From positions 1 to 64,000 of the forward strand of contig JAFXVS010000037.1 in the NCBI GenBank assembly GCA_017534815.1: 64,000 bases of DNA. The letters run 5' to 3'. A model generated the notes under the pieces. It saw only the letters and a program-made list of their open reading frames with translations. It did not search any database and was not told where the DNA came from. Positions within the stretch are counted from its first letter, which is position 1, and each line of letters opens with the position of its first letter. Source of the DNA: Bacteroidaceae bacterium (GTDB taxonomy: Bacteria > Bacteroidota > Bacteroidia > Bacteroidales > Bacteroidaceae). Below are positions 10,032 through 18,652 of the stretch, in pieces. Both the position numbers and the translations under genes were made by a program.

Positions 10032-11141
10032 TTAGAAATCGGTGGGAGCCTTGCCGGTGAGTTTCTTGAAGACGCGGTGGAGGGTGATGCGATTGGCAAA
10101 ACCGACCTTCACGGCAAGGGCATCGATGGTGTGGTTGGTCAAGAATCCGTCGCGGATGAGGCGCTCGGCTTCCTCCACACGATAGGCGTTCACCCAACCT
10201 TTGAAGTTGGTGTCCTTGCAGGCATTGATGGCAGCTGAAATGGTGCGGTGGGACTCGCCAGCTTGCACAGCCACATCCTCGATGGTCAGGTCGGGATGGG
10301 TGTAGAGCCGCTGGGTCATCATCAGGGTGTTGAGCCGCTCCAGAAGTTGGCGGTTAGCAGCAACGCCAGTCGTTGCCACAGCAGCAGTGTTGCCGGTCTC
10401 GCTGGATGCGTCCTCGTGCTCGTCCACCATGGCAGCTTCAATCTGCTGGAAGGTGAAGGCGTAGTTGAGGAAGCGGATGCCGAAGATGGTGTAGTAGATG
10501 ATGACGGCGAGGGCGAAGAGGAGGCTGGTGAGCATGGAGGGGAAGAGCCCGTAGAGCAAGGCCAGGATGCCGATGGAGAGGGCGGTGTAGAAGGAGCGGT
10601 TCACCCACTTCAGACGCTTGCGCTCATCGTCGGAGAAGTAGTTGTCCATGCGCTGTTCGTAATCATGGTAACGACGGCGGAAGTGGAGGACGTAATAGGT
10701 CATCTTGACGAGGTAGAAGAGGGTCAGCAGCAGGAAGCCCACCCATTCGGCGTGGGGGAAGTAGGCGGAGAAGAGGAGGAAGCAGACGAGGATGGGCAGG
10801 AGGACGAGGAGGAACTCGCGCACGAAGCGTCGCCAGGTGAAGAACTTCACGTCGATGAGGGTGGTGAGGGCGAAGGTGAAAAGGAAGGCCTGCAGGAGTC
10901 CGATGACGATGACGATCATCGAATGGAGCAGGGTGGAGGAGGGCATGGTGCGCACAAAAGACTGCACGAGAAGTGCGGCGAAGTAGAAGAGGTAGGCGCA
11001 TCCCATCATGCGACGTGCCATGCGGTACCCCATCAGTCCTCCCCTGTCGGGCGCGATGATGAAGAAGAAGCACAGGCCGAAACACAGGACGAGTCCCGGC
11101 AGGGTGTATGAAATCAATATGTGGTTGATGAGGTCGAGCAT
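10032..11141 (-). CDS. Membrane-embedded AraC-family transcriptional regulator
   Basis: The 369-residue product has an N-terminal half with about six or seven hydrophobic segments (for example LPGLVLCFGLCFFFIIA and FVREFLLVLLPILVCFLLF). Its C-terminal ~110 residues are an AraC/HTH_18-type DNA-binding domain with LTIEDVAVQAGESHRTISAAI as the first helix-turn-helix and VGFANRITLHRVFKKLTG as the signature of the second. The ATG at 11141 is preferred over the TTG at 11177, because a -7-like GACCTTTG (11175-11182, minus) would place transcription start downstream of that TTG. Membrane AraC regulators of this layout are common in Bacteroidetes and presumably sense a signal in the membrane. The target is unknown. 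It is divergent from pta, but nothing shows that it controls pta. Confidence 0.85.
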   Translation of the reverse strand: MLDLINHILISYTLPGLVLCFGLCFFFIIAPDRGGLMGYRMARRMMGCAYLFYFAALLVQSFVRTMPSSTLLHSMIVIVIGLLQAFLFTFALTTLIDVKFFTWRRFVREFLLVLLPILVCFLLFSAYFPHAEWVGFLLLTLFYLVKMTYYVLHFRRRYHDYEQRMDNYFSDDERKRLKWVNRSFYTALSIGILALLYGLFPSMLTSLLFALAVIIYYTIFGIRFLNYAFTFQQIEAAMVDEHEDASSETGNTAAVATTGVAANRQLLERLNTLMMTQRLYTHPDLTIEDVAVQAGESHRTISAAINACKDTNFKGWVNAYRVEEAERLIRDGFLTNHTIDALAVKVGFANRITLHRVFKKLTGKAPTDF

Positions 11142-11296
11142 GGGCGGATTGCCACGAACTTTGTAAAACGAGGACAAAGGTCGTTAATTATTCCTGAATG
11201 GCAAAGAATAATGAATATTTTTTTTGAAAAATGAGGTTCCTTGTTCATTTGTTTCACCCACTTTGCCTCAGTTCCGTTCGGAAAAACTCAAATAAA

Positions 11297-11328
11297 TTTG
11301 GTTTTTCTCTCACTTTTGCGTAACTTTG
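11297..11328 (+). promoter_or_regulatory. Promoter for pta-ackA (TTTG, 20 bp, TAACTTTG)
   Basis: TTTG at 11297-11300 and TAACTTTG at 11321-11328 match the Bacteroidetes sigma-ABfr consensus with correct spacing. Transcription would begin near 11335, about 20 nt before the pta start. Confidence 0.8.
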
Positions 11329-11355
11329 CACCATCACTTATAATCAATCATTAGA

Positions 11356-12369
11356 ATGGCTTTAATTGAAAGTATCGTTGCACGCGCAAAAGCGAACAAG
11401 CAACGCATTGTGCTCCCCGAATCGATGGAGGAGCGCACACTGACTGCCGCCGACAAGTGTCTTGCTGACGACATCGCCGACATCATCCTGATCGGCAATC
11501 AAGAGGAGATTTTTGCTTTGGCTGGGAAACTGGGTCTGAAGCACATCGACAAGGCGACCATCATCGACCCTGCGACATCGGAGAAGACGGAGGAGTATGC
11601 GCAGCTGCTCTTCCAACTGCGTCAGAAGAAGGGCATGACCATCGAGAAGGCGCGTGAGCAGGTGCTCGACCCGCTGTACTTCGGCTGCCTCATCATCAAG
11701 AGTGGCGATGCTGACGGACAGATCAGCGGGGCGCTCTCGACGACGGGAGACACGTTGCGTCCTGCGCTCCAGATCATCAAGTGTGCCCCTGGCATCACGT
11801 GTGTGAGTGGCGCGATGCTGCTCATCACCCAGACTCCGCAGTATGGCGAGGAGGGTGTGCTCGTGATGGGCGACGTGGCTGTGACGCCGATGCCTGATGC
11901 AGGTCAGCTGGCGCAGATTGCTGTCTGCACGGCTCAGACGGCCAAGAGTGTGGCTGGCTTTGCCGACCCACGTGTGGCGATGCTGTCGTTCTCGACGAAG
12001 GGCAGTGCGAAGCATGAGGTGGTGGATAAGGTGGTAGAGGCGACGCGTCTGGCGAAGGAGCTTGACCCGTCCTTGAAGATTGACGGTGAGTTGCAGGCAG
12101 ATGCCGCGCTGGTTCCGTCGGTGGGTCAGAAGAAGGCGCCGGGTAGCGAGATCGCGGGCAAGGCGAATGTGCTGGTGGCTCCCTGTCTGGAGGTGGGCAA
12201 CATCGCTTACAAGCTGGTGCAGCGTCTGGGCAATGCAGATGCCATCGGTCCAATTCTGCAGGGCATCGCTCGTCCTGTGAATGACCTCAGCCGCGGTTGC
12301 TCAGTGGATGATATTTATAAGATGGTGGCCATCACGGCTTGCCAAGCAATGGACGCAGCGAGAAATTGA
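11356..12369 (+). CDS. pta: Phosphate acetyltransferase
   Basis: The 337-residue product matches short-form Pta enzymes, which convert acetyl-CoA and phosphate to acetyl phosphate and CoA in the cytoplasm. The whole protein aligns with the PTA_PTB fold: it begins MALIESIVARAKANKQRIVLPE and contains the conserved region SGALSTTGDTLRPALQIIK and, near the end, NVLVAPCLEVGNIAYKLVQR. It lacks the N-terminal DRTGG-type regulatory extension of enterobacterial Pta. ackA follows 116 bp downstream on the same strand, so the pair forms the acetate-producing, ATP-yielding branch of fermentation. A strong Bacteroidetes promoter precedes it. Confidence 0.95.
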   Translation: MALIESIVARAKANKQRIVLPESMEERTLTAADKCLADDIADIILIGNQEEIFALAGKLGLKHIDKATIIDPATSEKTEEYAQLLFQLRQKKGMTIEKAREQVLDPLYFGCLIIKSGDADGQISGALSTTGDTLRPALQIIKCAPGITCVSGAMLLITQTPQYGEEGVLVMGDVAVTPMPDAGQLAQIAVCTAQTAKSVAGFADPRVAMLSFSTKGSAKHEVVDKVVEATRLAKELDPSLKIDGELQADAALVPSVGQKKAPGSEIAGKANVLVAPCLEVGNIAYKLVQRLGNADAIGPILQGIARPVNDLSRGCSVDDIYKMVAITACQAMDAARN

Positions 12370-12485
12370 TTGAGTATCAATTTCGAAGATGCGGGGTGCA
12401 GTGCTCGGCTTGTGCAAGGTTTAGGAACGAAGACCGAAGCAGAAGCCGTAAAGCACAAAGGTGGATAAAAAAATAAAAAGATAAG

Positions 12486-13682
12486 ATGAAGAAAATTTTG
12501 GTACTTAACTGTGGCAGCAGTTCTATTAAATATGCATTGTATGACATGACGGATCAGAGTGTGATCACGTCTGGCGGTATTGAGAAGATTGGTTTGCCTG
12601 ACTCGTTCATCACTGTGAAGCTGAACGGTGAGAAGCATAAGATGAGCAGACCTGTGAAGGAGCACACGGAGGGTGTGCAGTGGATTTTCGAAGTGCTGAC
12701 GCAGGGCGAGTTTGCCGTGCTGAAGAGCCTCGATGAACTGGACGCGGTGGGTCACCGCATGGTGCATGGTGGTGAGAAGTTCAACAAGTCTGTGCTCCTG
12801 ACCCCAGAGGTGATGGAGGCGTTTGCTGCCTGCAACGACTTGGCACCCCTGCACAACCCAGCCAACATCAAGGGTGTGAATGCGGTGACGGCGCTGTTGC
12901 CGAAGATTCCGCAGGTGGGTGTGTTCGACACGGCGTTCCATCAGACGATGCCCGACTATGCCTACATGTACGCTCTGCCTTACGAGCTCTATGCGAAGTA
13001 TGGGGTGCGCCGTTATGGTTTCCACGGAACGAGTCACCGTTATGTGAGTCAGCGCGTGTGTGAGTTCTTGGGCGTGAAACCTGAGGGCAAGAAGATCATC
13101 ACTTGCCACATCGGCAACGGTGCATCCATCGCTGCCGTAAAGGATGGCAAGTGTGTGGATACGTCGATGGGTCTGACACCGTTGGAGGGTCTGATCATGG
13201 GTACCCGTTCTGGTGACATCGATGCTGGTGCGGTGACTTTCCTGATGGACAAGCTGAACCTCGACACGAAGGGCATCAGCAACCTGCTGAACAAGCAGTC
13301 GGGTCTGCTGGGTGTGAGTGAGGGTTCGTCTGATTTCCGCGACATCCTTGCCGGCATCGCCAATGGCAACGACAAGGCGCGTCTGGCCAAGGAAATGTAT
13401 TGCTACCGCATCAAGAAATACATTGGCGAGTATGCTGCCGCCATGGGAGGAGTGGATATCATTCTCTTCACCGGTGGTGCAGGCGAGAACCAGTATGAGG
13501 TGCGTGAGGGTGCCACGAAGGGTCTGGAGTTCATGGGCATCAAACTGGACGATGCGAAGAACAAGGCGTGTCGTGCGAAGGAAGCCATCCTCTCTGCCGA
13601 TGACTCGAAGGTCATCATCTGCTGCATCCCGACGGATGAGGAGTTGATGATTGCATTGGATACTTTGGAATTGACAAAATAA
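12486..13682 (+). CDS. ackA: Acetate kinase
   Basis: The 398-residue product transfers phosphate from acetyl phosphate to ADP, giving acetate and ATP. It has the acetokinase signature VLNCGSSSIKYALYD at the N-terminus, the second signature FHGTSHRYVSQR, the adenosine-binding stretch ITCHIGNGASI, and the C-terminal LFTGGAGENQYEVREG. The length is normal for the family. It lies directly after pta and probably shares its transcript. The gap between them (12370-12485) contains no obvious terminator. An inverted array of heptamers follows the stop and may end the transcript. Confidence 0.96.
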   Translation: MKKILVLNCGSSSIKYALYDMTDQSVITSGGIEKIGLPDSFITVKLNGEKHKMSRPVKEHTEGVQWIFEVLTQGEFAVLKSLDELDAVGHRMVHGGEKFNKSVLLTPEVMEAFAACNDLAPLHNPANIKGVNAVTALLPKIPQVGVFDTAFHQTMPDYAYMYALPYELYAKYGVRRYGFHGTSHRYVSQRVCEFLGVKPEGKKIITCHIGNGASIAAVKDGKCVDTSMGLTPLEGLIMGTRSGDIDAGAVTFLMDKLNLDTKGISNLLNKQSGLLGVSEGSSDFRDILAGIANGNDKARLAKEMYCYRIKKYIGEYAAAMGGVDIILFTGGAGENQYEVREGATKGLEFMGIKLDDAKNKACRAKEAILSADDSKVIICCIPTDEELMIALDTLELTK

Positions 13683-13685
13683 GTG

Positions 13686-13783
13686 AAAAGTTAAAAACTA
13701 AAAACTAAAAGTGAAAGTATCCTCCATCCGGATGGCAAGTAACTTCTACTTTTAGTTTTTAACTTTTAGTTTTTAGTTTTCAA
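13686..13783. repeat. Inverted arrays of A/T-rich heptamers between ackA and parC
   Basis: The left arm (13686-13713) reads in 7-nt steps as AAAAGTT, AAAAACT, AAAAACT, AAAAGTG. The right arm (13749-13783) reads CTTTTAG, TTTTTAA, CTTTTAG, TTTTTAG, TTTTCAA, close to the reverse complement of the left. The loop holds the perfect palindrome CCATCCGGATGG (13724-13735). As RNA it could fold into one long hairpin and end the ackA transcript, but its heptamer periodicity is unusual for a terminator. Confidence 0.75.
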
Positions 13784-13787
13784 GATT

Positions 13788-16538
13788 ATGAGCGAATATA
13801 ACGACGAAAATGACATCGTGGAGGAGCCTTTAGAAGATGAGGCTTTGGAAGCTTCTCCTCCAGCCAATGGGCAGCCACCGAAGAGTGACTATGACCCCAC
13901 CATGATGAAAGACAGCATCACCCACCATCTGAGTGGCATGTATCAGAACTGGTTCCTGGATTACGCATCATACGTGATTCTGGAACGCGCTGTGCCACAT
14001 ATCATGGACGGTCTGAAACCTGTGCAGCGACGCATCCTCCACTCGATGAAGCGGATGGATGACGGACGCTACAACAAGGTGGCGAACATCGTGGGACACA
14101 CCATGCAGTTCCACCCTCACGGCGATGCCTCCATCAAGGATGCGCTGGTGCAGATGGGACAGAAGAACCTGCTCATCGACTGCCAGGGCAACTGGGGCAA
14201 TATTCTCACGGGTGACGATGCTGCCGCAGGTCGTTATATCGAAGCCCGACTTTCGAAGTTTGCCCTCGACGTCTTGTTCAACCCCAAGACCACCGAGTGG
14301 AAACTCTCCTACGACGGACGTAACAAGGAACCTATCTCACTGCCAGTCAAGTTCCCACTCCTCCTCGCTCAGGGAGTGGAAGGCATTGCGGTGGGACTGA
14401 GTTCCAAGATACTGCCTCACAACTTCAACGAACTTTGCGACGCTGCCGTTCACTATCTGCACGACGAACCTTTCCAGCTCTACCCTGACTTCCAGACGGG
14501 TGGTTCCATCGATGTGTCGAAATATAACGACGGACAACGTGGTGGAATGGTGCGGGTGCGTGCCAAGATAGAGAAGCGTGACAACAAGACCCTTGCCATC
14601 ACGGAACTGCCCTACGGCAAGACCACAGGCTCTCCTGCCAAACCGAGCCAGTTCATCGACTCCATCCTCAAGGCCATCGAGAAGGGAAAAATCAAGGCAC
14701 GCAAGGTGGAAGACCTGACGGCAGCAGGTGTGGAAATCGTCATTCACCTGATGCCTGGTGCATCGAGCGACAAGACCATCGACGCCCTCTATGCATTCAC
14801 GGATTGCGAAATCAGCATTTCGCCCAACTGTTGTGTCATTGATGACCGAATGCCCAAGTTCTTGACGGTGAGCGATGTGTTACGCAAGAGTGTGGATTAC
14901 ACCAAGTACCTCATCAAGCGTGAACTGGAAATCCGTCGCGGCGAACTGCTCGAACAGCTGCACTTCTGCTCGTTGGAGAAAATCTTCATCGAGGAGCGCA
15001 TCTACAAGGCGAAGGAATTTGAGAATGCCAAGAACATGGACGTGGCCGTTGACTATGTGGACAGCCGCTTGAAGCCCTTCTATGAGCAGTTTGTGCGTGA
15101 GGTGACGAGGGATGACATCCTGAAACTCATGGAAATCAAGATGGCGCGCATCTTGAAGTTCAACAAAGATAAGGCTGACGAGCTCATCGCCAAACTGAAA
15201 GCTGAACTGGAACAGATTGAACGTGACCTCGCCAACTTGGTGGAGGTGACTGCCGAATGGTTCCGCTTCCTCAAGAAGAAATATGGTGCAGAACATCCTC
15301 GTCTGACGGAAATCCGCAACTTCGACACCATCCAGGCTGCGACGGTGGCTGAGGCGAACCAGAAGCTGTACATCAACCGTGCTGAAGGATTTATCGGCAC
15401 AGGTCTGAAGAAGGACGAGTTCCTGACCAACTGCTCCGACATCGACGATATCATCATCTTCTACAAGGATGGCACTTACAAGGTCATCAAGGTGGCGGAG
15501 AAGGTGTTCATTGGCGAGACGGAACGCAGCAAGGCAGAGAAACGAAAGGTGGAGGTCATCCATGTGGGCGTGTTCAAGAAGAACGACACACGCACCATCT
15601 ACAACGCCACTTACAAGGACGGCGCGACGGGCATCACCTACATCAAACGCTTCAGCGTGACGGGCGTGACTCGTGACCGTGAGTATGACCTGACGATGGG
15701 CACCCCCAAGTCGAAGGTTACGTGGTTCTCAGCCAACAAGAATGGTGAGGCGGAAATCATCAAGGTGACCCTGAAACCTCAGGAGAAACTGAAGAAACTG
15801 GTCTTCGAGAAGGACTTCAGCGAAGTGGAAATCAAAGGTAGGAGCGCACGTGGCAACCAATTGACCAAGCACGAAATCTACCGCATCCTGCTGAAGGCTC
15901 ATGGAGGCAGCACGCTGGGCGGTCTGAAGGTTTGGTGGGATCCTGATGTCCAGCGCATCAACTATGACGAGCATGGTGAGTACTTGGGCGAGTTCTTGAA
16001 CAATGATCAGATTCTGGTGGTGTTGACAACGGGCGAGTATTACCTCACCAACTTCGACACGAACAACCACTATGAGCAGAATGTCCTGCGCATTGAGAAG
16101 TATAAGTCCAAGAAAGTCTGGACGGCGGTGCTGTGGGATGCTGAGAACCAGAACCAGCCCTACATCAAGCGTTTCGTGTTCGATGACTCGAAGAAGAAGC
16201 AGAGTTTCTTGGGTGAGAATCCTGACAGCCAGCTGATTCTCCTGACGGACACACCCTACCCGCGTTTCGAACTGACGTTCAACGAACCAGACACATTCCG
16301 TGGTCCACAAATCATCGAAGCAGAAGAGTTTATTGGCGTGAAGGGTTTCAAGGCTAAAGGCAAGCGCCTCACCACCTACGCATTGGCGGAAGTGAAGGAA
16401 CTTGAACCCACTCGTGAACCAGAACAAGAAGTGGAGGAAGAAGTGGTCGAGGAAGTGGAAGAAGTGATTGATCCCGATGAGGGCAAGAGTGATGGCGACA
16501 TCCGCGATGAGTTAACAGGACAGCTCAAACTCTTCTGA
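13788..16538 (+). CDS. parC: DNA topoisomerase IV subunit A (ParC-like; gyrase A family)
   Basis: The 916-residue product is a type IIA topoisomerase A subunit, which breaks and rejoins both DNA strands with subunit B. An acidic N-terminal extension (~40 residues) precedes YASYVILERAVPHIMDGLKPVQRRIL, here quoted only as a landmark beginning at about residue 61. The catalytic tyrosine is Y150 in GRYIEARLS. A coiled-coil region and a C-terminal beta-pinwheel domain follow, and the tail is strongly acidic. The gyrase box QRRGGKG is not present, which favours topoisomerase IV over gyrase. Subunit B is not in the window. Its stop overlaps the next start by one base (TGATG). Confidence 0.88.
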   Translation: MSEYNDENDIVEEPLEDEALEASPPANGQPPKSDYDPTMMKDSITHHLSGMYQNWFLDYASYVILERAVPHIMDGLKPVQRRILHSMKRMDDGRYNKVANIVGHTMQFHPHGDASIKDALVQMGQKNLLIDCQGNWGNILTGDDAAAGRYIEARLSKFALDVLFNPKTTEWKLSYDGRNKEPISLPVKFPLLLAQGVEGIAVGLSSKILPHNFNELCDAAVHYLHDEPFQLYPDFQTGGSIDVSKYNDGQRGGMVRVRAKIEKRDNKTLAITELPYGKTTGSPAKPSQFIDSILKAIEKGKIKARKVEDLTAAGVEIVIHLMPGASSDKTIDALYAFTDCEISISPNCCVIDDRMPKFLTVSDVLRKSVDYTKYLIKRELEIRRGELLEQLHFCSLEKIFIEERIYKAKEFENAKNMDVAVDYVDSRLKPFYEQFVREVTRDDILKLMEIKMARILKFNKDKADELIAKLKAELEQIERDLANLVEVTAEWFRFLKKKYGAEHPRLTEIRNFDTIQAATVAEANQKLYINRAEGFIGTGLKKDEFLTNCSDIDDIIIFYKDGTYKVIKVAEKVFIGETERSKAEKRKVEVIHVGVFKKNDTRTIYNATYKDGATGITYIKRFSVTGVTRDREYDLTMGTPKSKVTWFSANKNGEAEIIKVTLKPQEKLKKLVFEKDFSEVEIKGRSARGNQLTKHEIYRILLKAHGGSTLGGLKVWWDPDVQRINYDEHGEYLGEFLNNDQILVVLTTGEYYLTNFDTNNHYEQNVLRIEKYKSKKVWTAVLWDAENQNQPYIKRFVFDDSKKKQSFLGENPDSQLILLTDTPYPRFELTFNEPDTFRGPQIIEAEEFIGVKGFKAKGKRLTTYALAEVKELEPTREPEQEVEEEVVEEVEEVIDPDEGKSDGDIRDELTGQLKLF

Positions 16539-17413
16539 TGAGACACGTATATAATATAATAATGTATAAGGGCTTGGCAATGGCAACGCTGCTGTTGTTG
16601 AGTCTTTGTGCATGGGGACAAGAAGATGGCTCTCTCCTCTCATCTGAAATCTCTCAACCCAACAAGGAAGTGCTCCATTCCTCTATGATAGGTATGGGCT
16701 CCTCCAACGTGCTGGACACTTATCTCTCGTCTTACAACTACACAGGTAAGGATTATCGCATTCAACGGGAAACGATGCGCATGACCAATCTGTGGAAGGG
16801 GAGGGTGTCAAACCAGTCGCTGATTGACCTCAATGTGGATTTCAACAAGAACCATGCACGCAACATCAAAGAGTATGCTGGAGGCATCCGCTATTCGCAA
16901 GGTTGGTTCTACAACTTCATGAATGGCAATACGGTCAATCCTGTGGAGCGTTCCGCCTCTCGCTTCAATTTCGCTGCAGGTCTGGCGGCTTCGGGCTATT
17001 TGGGTGTGGTCTATATCGATCGTTCTGGCAATAATCCCGCTCAGGCAAAAGCAGACCTGATGATAGATGTGAGCGGCTTGGCGACTTACGATTTGGTGAT
17101 AGCCAAGCACCATTATCTCTGGCGTTATCAGGTTTCGTTTCCCTTGATGGGCATCGCCTTCTCTCCCAACTACGGACAGAGCTACTACGAGGCATTCGTG
17201 GCGAAGCACTATGACCATAATGTGGTGTTCGCCTATCCGGGCAACATGCCGTCGATGCGCCACAAACTGACCCTTGACATTCCCATCAAACGCTACACCC
17301 TGCGTGTGGGCTATGTCGCACAGATCAACCAATCCATATTTAATCATCTGAAGTATCACAGTTATTCCCACGACTTCATGATTGGCTTCAACAAATACCT
17401 GTACCGCCGATGA
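16538..17413 (+). CDS. Secreted protein of unknown function (possibly DUF3316 family)
   Basis: The 291-residue product has a signal peptide (MYKGLAMATLLLLSLCAWGQ), which suits a start at 16562 (ninth codon) as well as the overlapping ATG at 16538. The rest is rich in aromatic and beta-forming segments (RIQRETMRMTNLW, GGIRYSQGWFYNFMNG, RVGYVAQINQSIFNHL) and ends in an aromatic/basic tail. That pattern fits a periplasmic or outer-membrane beta-structured protein. It resembles what I remember of the Bacteroidetes DUF3316 family, but I could not check this. It sits in a tight cluster between parC (1-bp overlap) and an S41 protease (4-bp ATGA overlap), so the three are probably co-translated. The function is unknown. 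Confidence 0.7.
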   Translation: MRHVYNIIMYKGLAMATLLLLSLCAWGQEDGSLLSSEISQPNKEVLHSSMIGMGSSNVLDTYLSSYNYTGKDYRIQRETMRMTNLWKGRVSNQSLIDLNVDFNKNHARNIKEYAGGIRYSQGWFYNFMNGNTVNPVERSASRFNFAAGLAASGYLGVVYIDRSGNNPAQAKADLMIDVSGLATYDLVIAKHHYLWRYQVSFPLMGIAFSPNYGQSYYEAFVAKHYDHNVVFAYPGNMPSMRHKLTLDIPIKRYTLRVGYVAQINQSIFNHLKYHSYSHDFMIGFNKYLYRR

Positions 17414-18432
17414 AAAAGATACTTTCACTTTTAATTCTTGGCTTATCGTTTGTAGTTTTCCATTCCTGTGTGCAGGAGGACTTCTACGACAACACCAGAC
17501 GGGGCAATTATGAAGCACTTTGGCGCATCATGAACGAGCACTATTGTTTCTTCGACTACAAGAAAGAGGAGCTGGGTGTGGATTGGGATGAGATTCATGC
17601 TCGCTATTCTTACAAGATCAATGAGCAGATGACCAATGCCCAACTGTTTGAGGTGCTGTGTGATATGTTGGCAGAACTGGAAGACGGACACGTCAACCTC
17701 AGCGCATCTTTCGACTTTGGCCGCAACTGGAGCTTTTATGAAGACCATCCAGAGAACTACAATGACAGCATCGCCAAACTCTATCTGGGACACCACTATC
17801 AGATTGCCTCCGGCTTGAAGTACATCATCTTGGACGACAATATCGGGTATGTGCGTTGTGAATCGTTCGAAAATGGCATTGGAGATGGCAACGTGAGTGT
17901 CATGCTGCAAAGTCTGGCCACTTGCAACGGACTGATTATTGATGTGCGCGGGAATGGAGGAGGTCAACTCACCAAAGCACGTACGTTGGCGTCTCACTTC
18001 ACCAATGAGCGTCTGCTGGTGGGATATATCTCCCACAAGACAAACAAGGGACGTAATGACTTCTCATCTCCCAGAGCAGAATATCTTGACCCAGCCAATG
18101 ATGGTATCCGTTGGCAGAAGCCAGTAGTGGTGCTCACCAACCGTGCTGTCTATTCTGCTGCCAACGACTTCATCAAGTGCATGAAACTGTGTCCCAAAGT
18201 GACCATCATGGGCGACCGTACAGGAGGCGGCTCAGGTATGCCTTTCAACAACGAACTGCCCAACGGATGGACGGTTCGCTACAGTGCGGTGGTGTATTAT
18301 GACAAAGACATGAAACATACGGAATTTGGCATCGAACCTGACATTTCTCTATCCATGTCTGGGGCAGATATAGCACAGAAGAAGGATACATATATAGAAA
18401 AGGCGCGAGAATATTTGTCCAAATCCCAATAA
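17410..18432 (+). CDS. S41-family serine protease lipoprotein
   Basis: The 340-residue product starts with a lipoprotein signal whose lipobox ends at C20 (FVVFHSC). It is thus probably anchored in a membrane facing the periplasm or outside. The S41 (C-terminal processing peptidase/tricorn-like) core is visible: DNIGYVRCESF, GLIIDVRGNGGGQLTKA, and NRAVYSAANDF with the expected nucleophile S249. GDRTGGGSGMP follows. No PDZ domain is evident. Such proteins cleave proteins or peptides at the cell envelope; the substrate is not known. Its start overlaps the stop of the previous secreted protein (ATGA), which suggests that they work together. Confidence 0.88.
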   Translation: MKKILSLLILGLSFVVFHSCVQEDFYDNTRRGNYEALWRIMNEHYCFFDYKKEELGVDWDEIHARYSYKINEQMTNAQLFEVLCDMLAELEDGHVNLSASFDFGRNWSFYEDHPENYNDSIAKLYLGHHYQIASGLKYIILDDNIGYVRCESFENGIGDGNVSVMLQSLATCNGLIIDVRGNGGGQLTKARTLASHFTNERLLVGYISHKTNKGRNDFSSPRAEYLDPANDGIRWQKPVVVLTNRAVYSAANDFIKCMKLCPKVTIMGDRTGGGSGMPFNNELPNGWTVRYSAVVYYDKDMKHTEFGIEPDISLSMSGADIAQKKDTYIEKAREYLSKSQ

Positions 18433-18445
18433 AGTGCTACCTTTG
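18414..18445 (+). promoter_or_regulatory. Promoter for tRNA-Leu (TTTG, 20 bp, TACCTTTG)
   Basis: TTTG at 18414-18417 lies in the last codons of the S41 gene, and TACCTTTG is at 18438-18445. Transcription would start near 18452, about 28 nt before the mature tRNA. Two heptamers CTCTCAA (18457-18470) lie in this leader. Confidence 0.75.
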
Positions 18446-18479
18446 CACATCCTAAGCTCTCAACTCTCAACTTATATAA

Positions 18480-18560
18480 GCGCTTGTGGCGGAATTGGTA
18501 GACGCGCCAGACTTAGGATCTGGTATCTCCGATGTGCAGGTTCGAGTCCTGTCAGGCGCA
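18480..18560 (+). tRNA. tRNA-Leu (anticodon TAG)
   Basis: The acceptor arms GCGCTTG/CAGGCGC pair fully with one G-T. The anticodon stem-loop is CCAGA-CTTAGGA-TCTGG. A variable arm typical of class II tRNAs and a T-arm with loop TTCGAGT are present. The 3' CCA is not encoded. Confidence 0.95.
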
Positions 18561-18564
18561 CAAA

Positions 18565-18600
18565 AAAGACGGGAACTGTGTTATCACGGTTCCCGTCTTT
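18565..18600. terminator. Bidirectional terminator between tRNA-Leu and the GH51 gene
   Basis: A 16-bp stem with one G-T pair (AAAGACGGGAACTGTG with its complement) closes a TTAT loop. The minus-strand transcript runs into a T-rich tract after the stem; the plus-strand transcript ends in GTCTTTG. Confidence 0.85.
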
Positions 18601-18652
18601 GTATGTAGCTGCAATTCGTTCGAATATTGCTGCATTGAGTGGCGATGAAACA

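Noticed and set aside
10248..11111. Antisense ORF (287 codons) opposite the AraC-type gene
   Set aside because: The composition is Glu/Gly/Val/His-rich, as expected from reading a membrane-protein gene backwards; the sense frame has clear AraC motifs.
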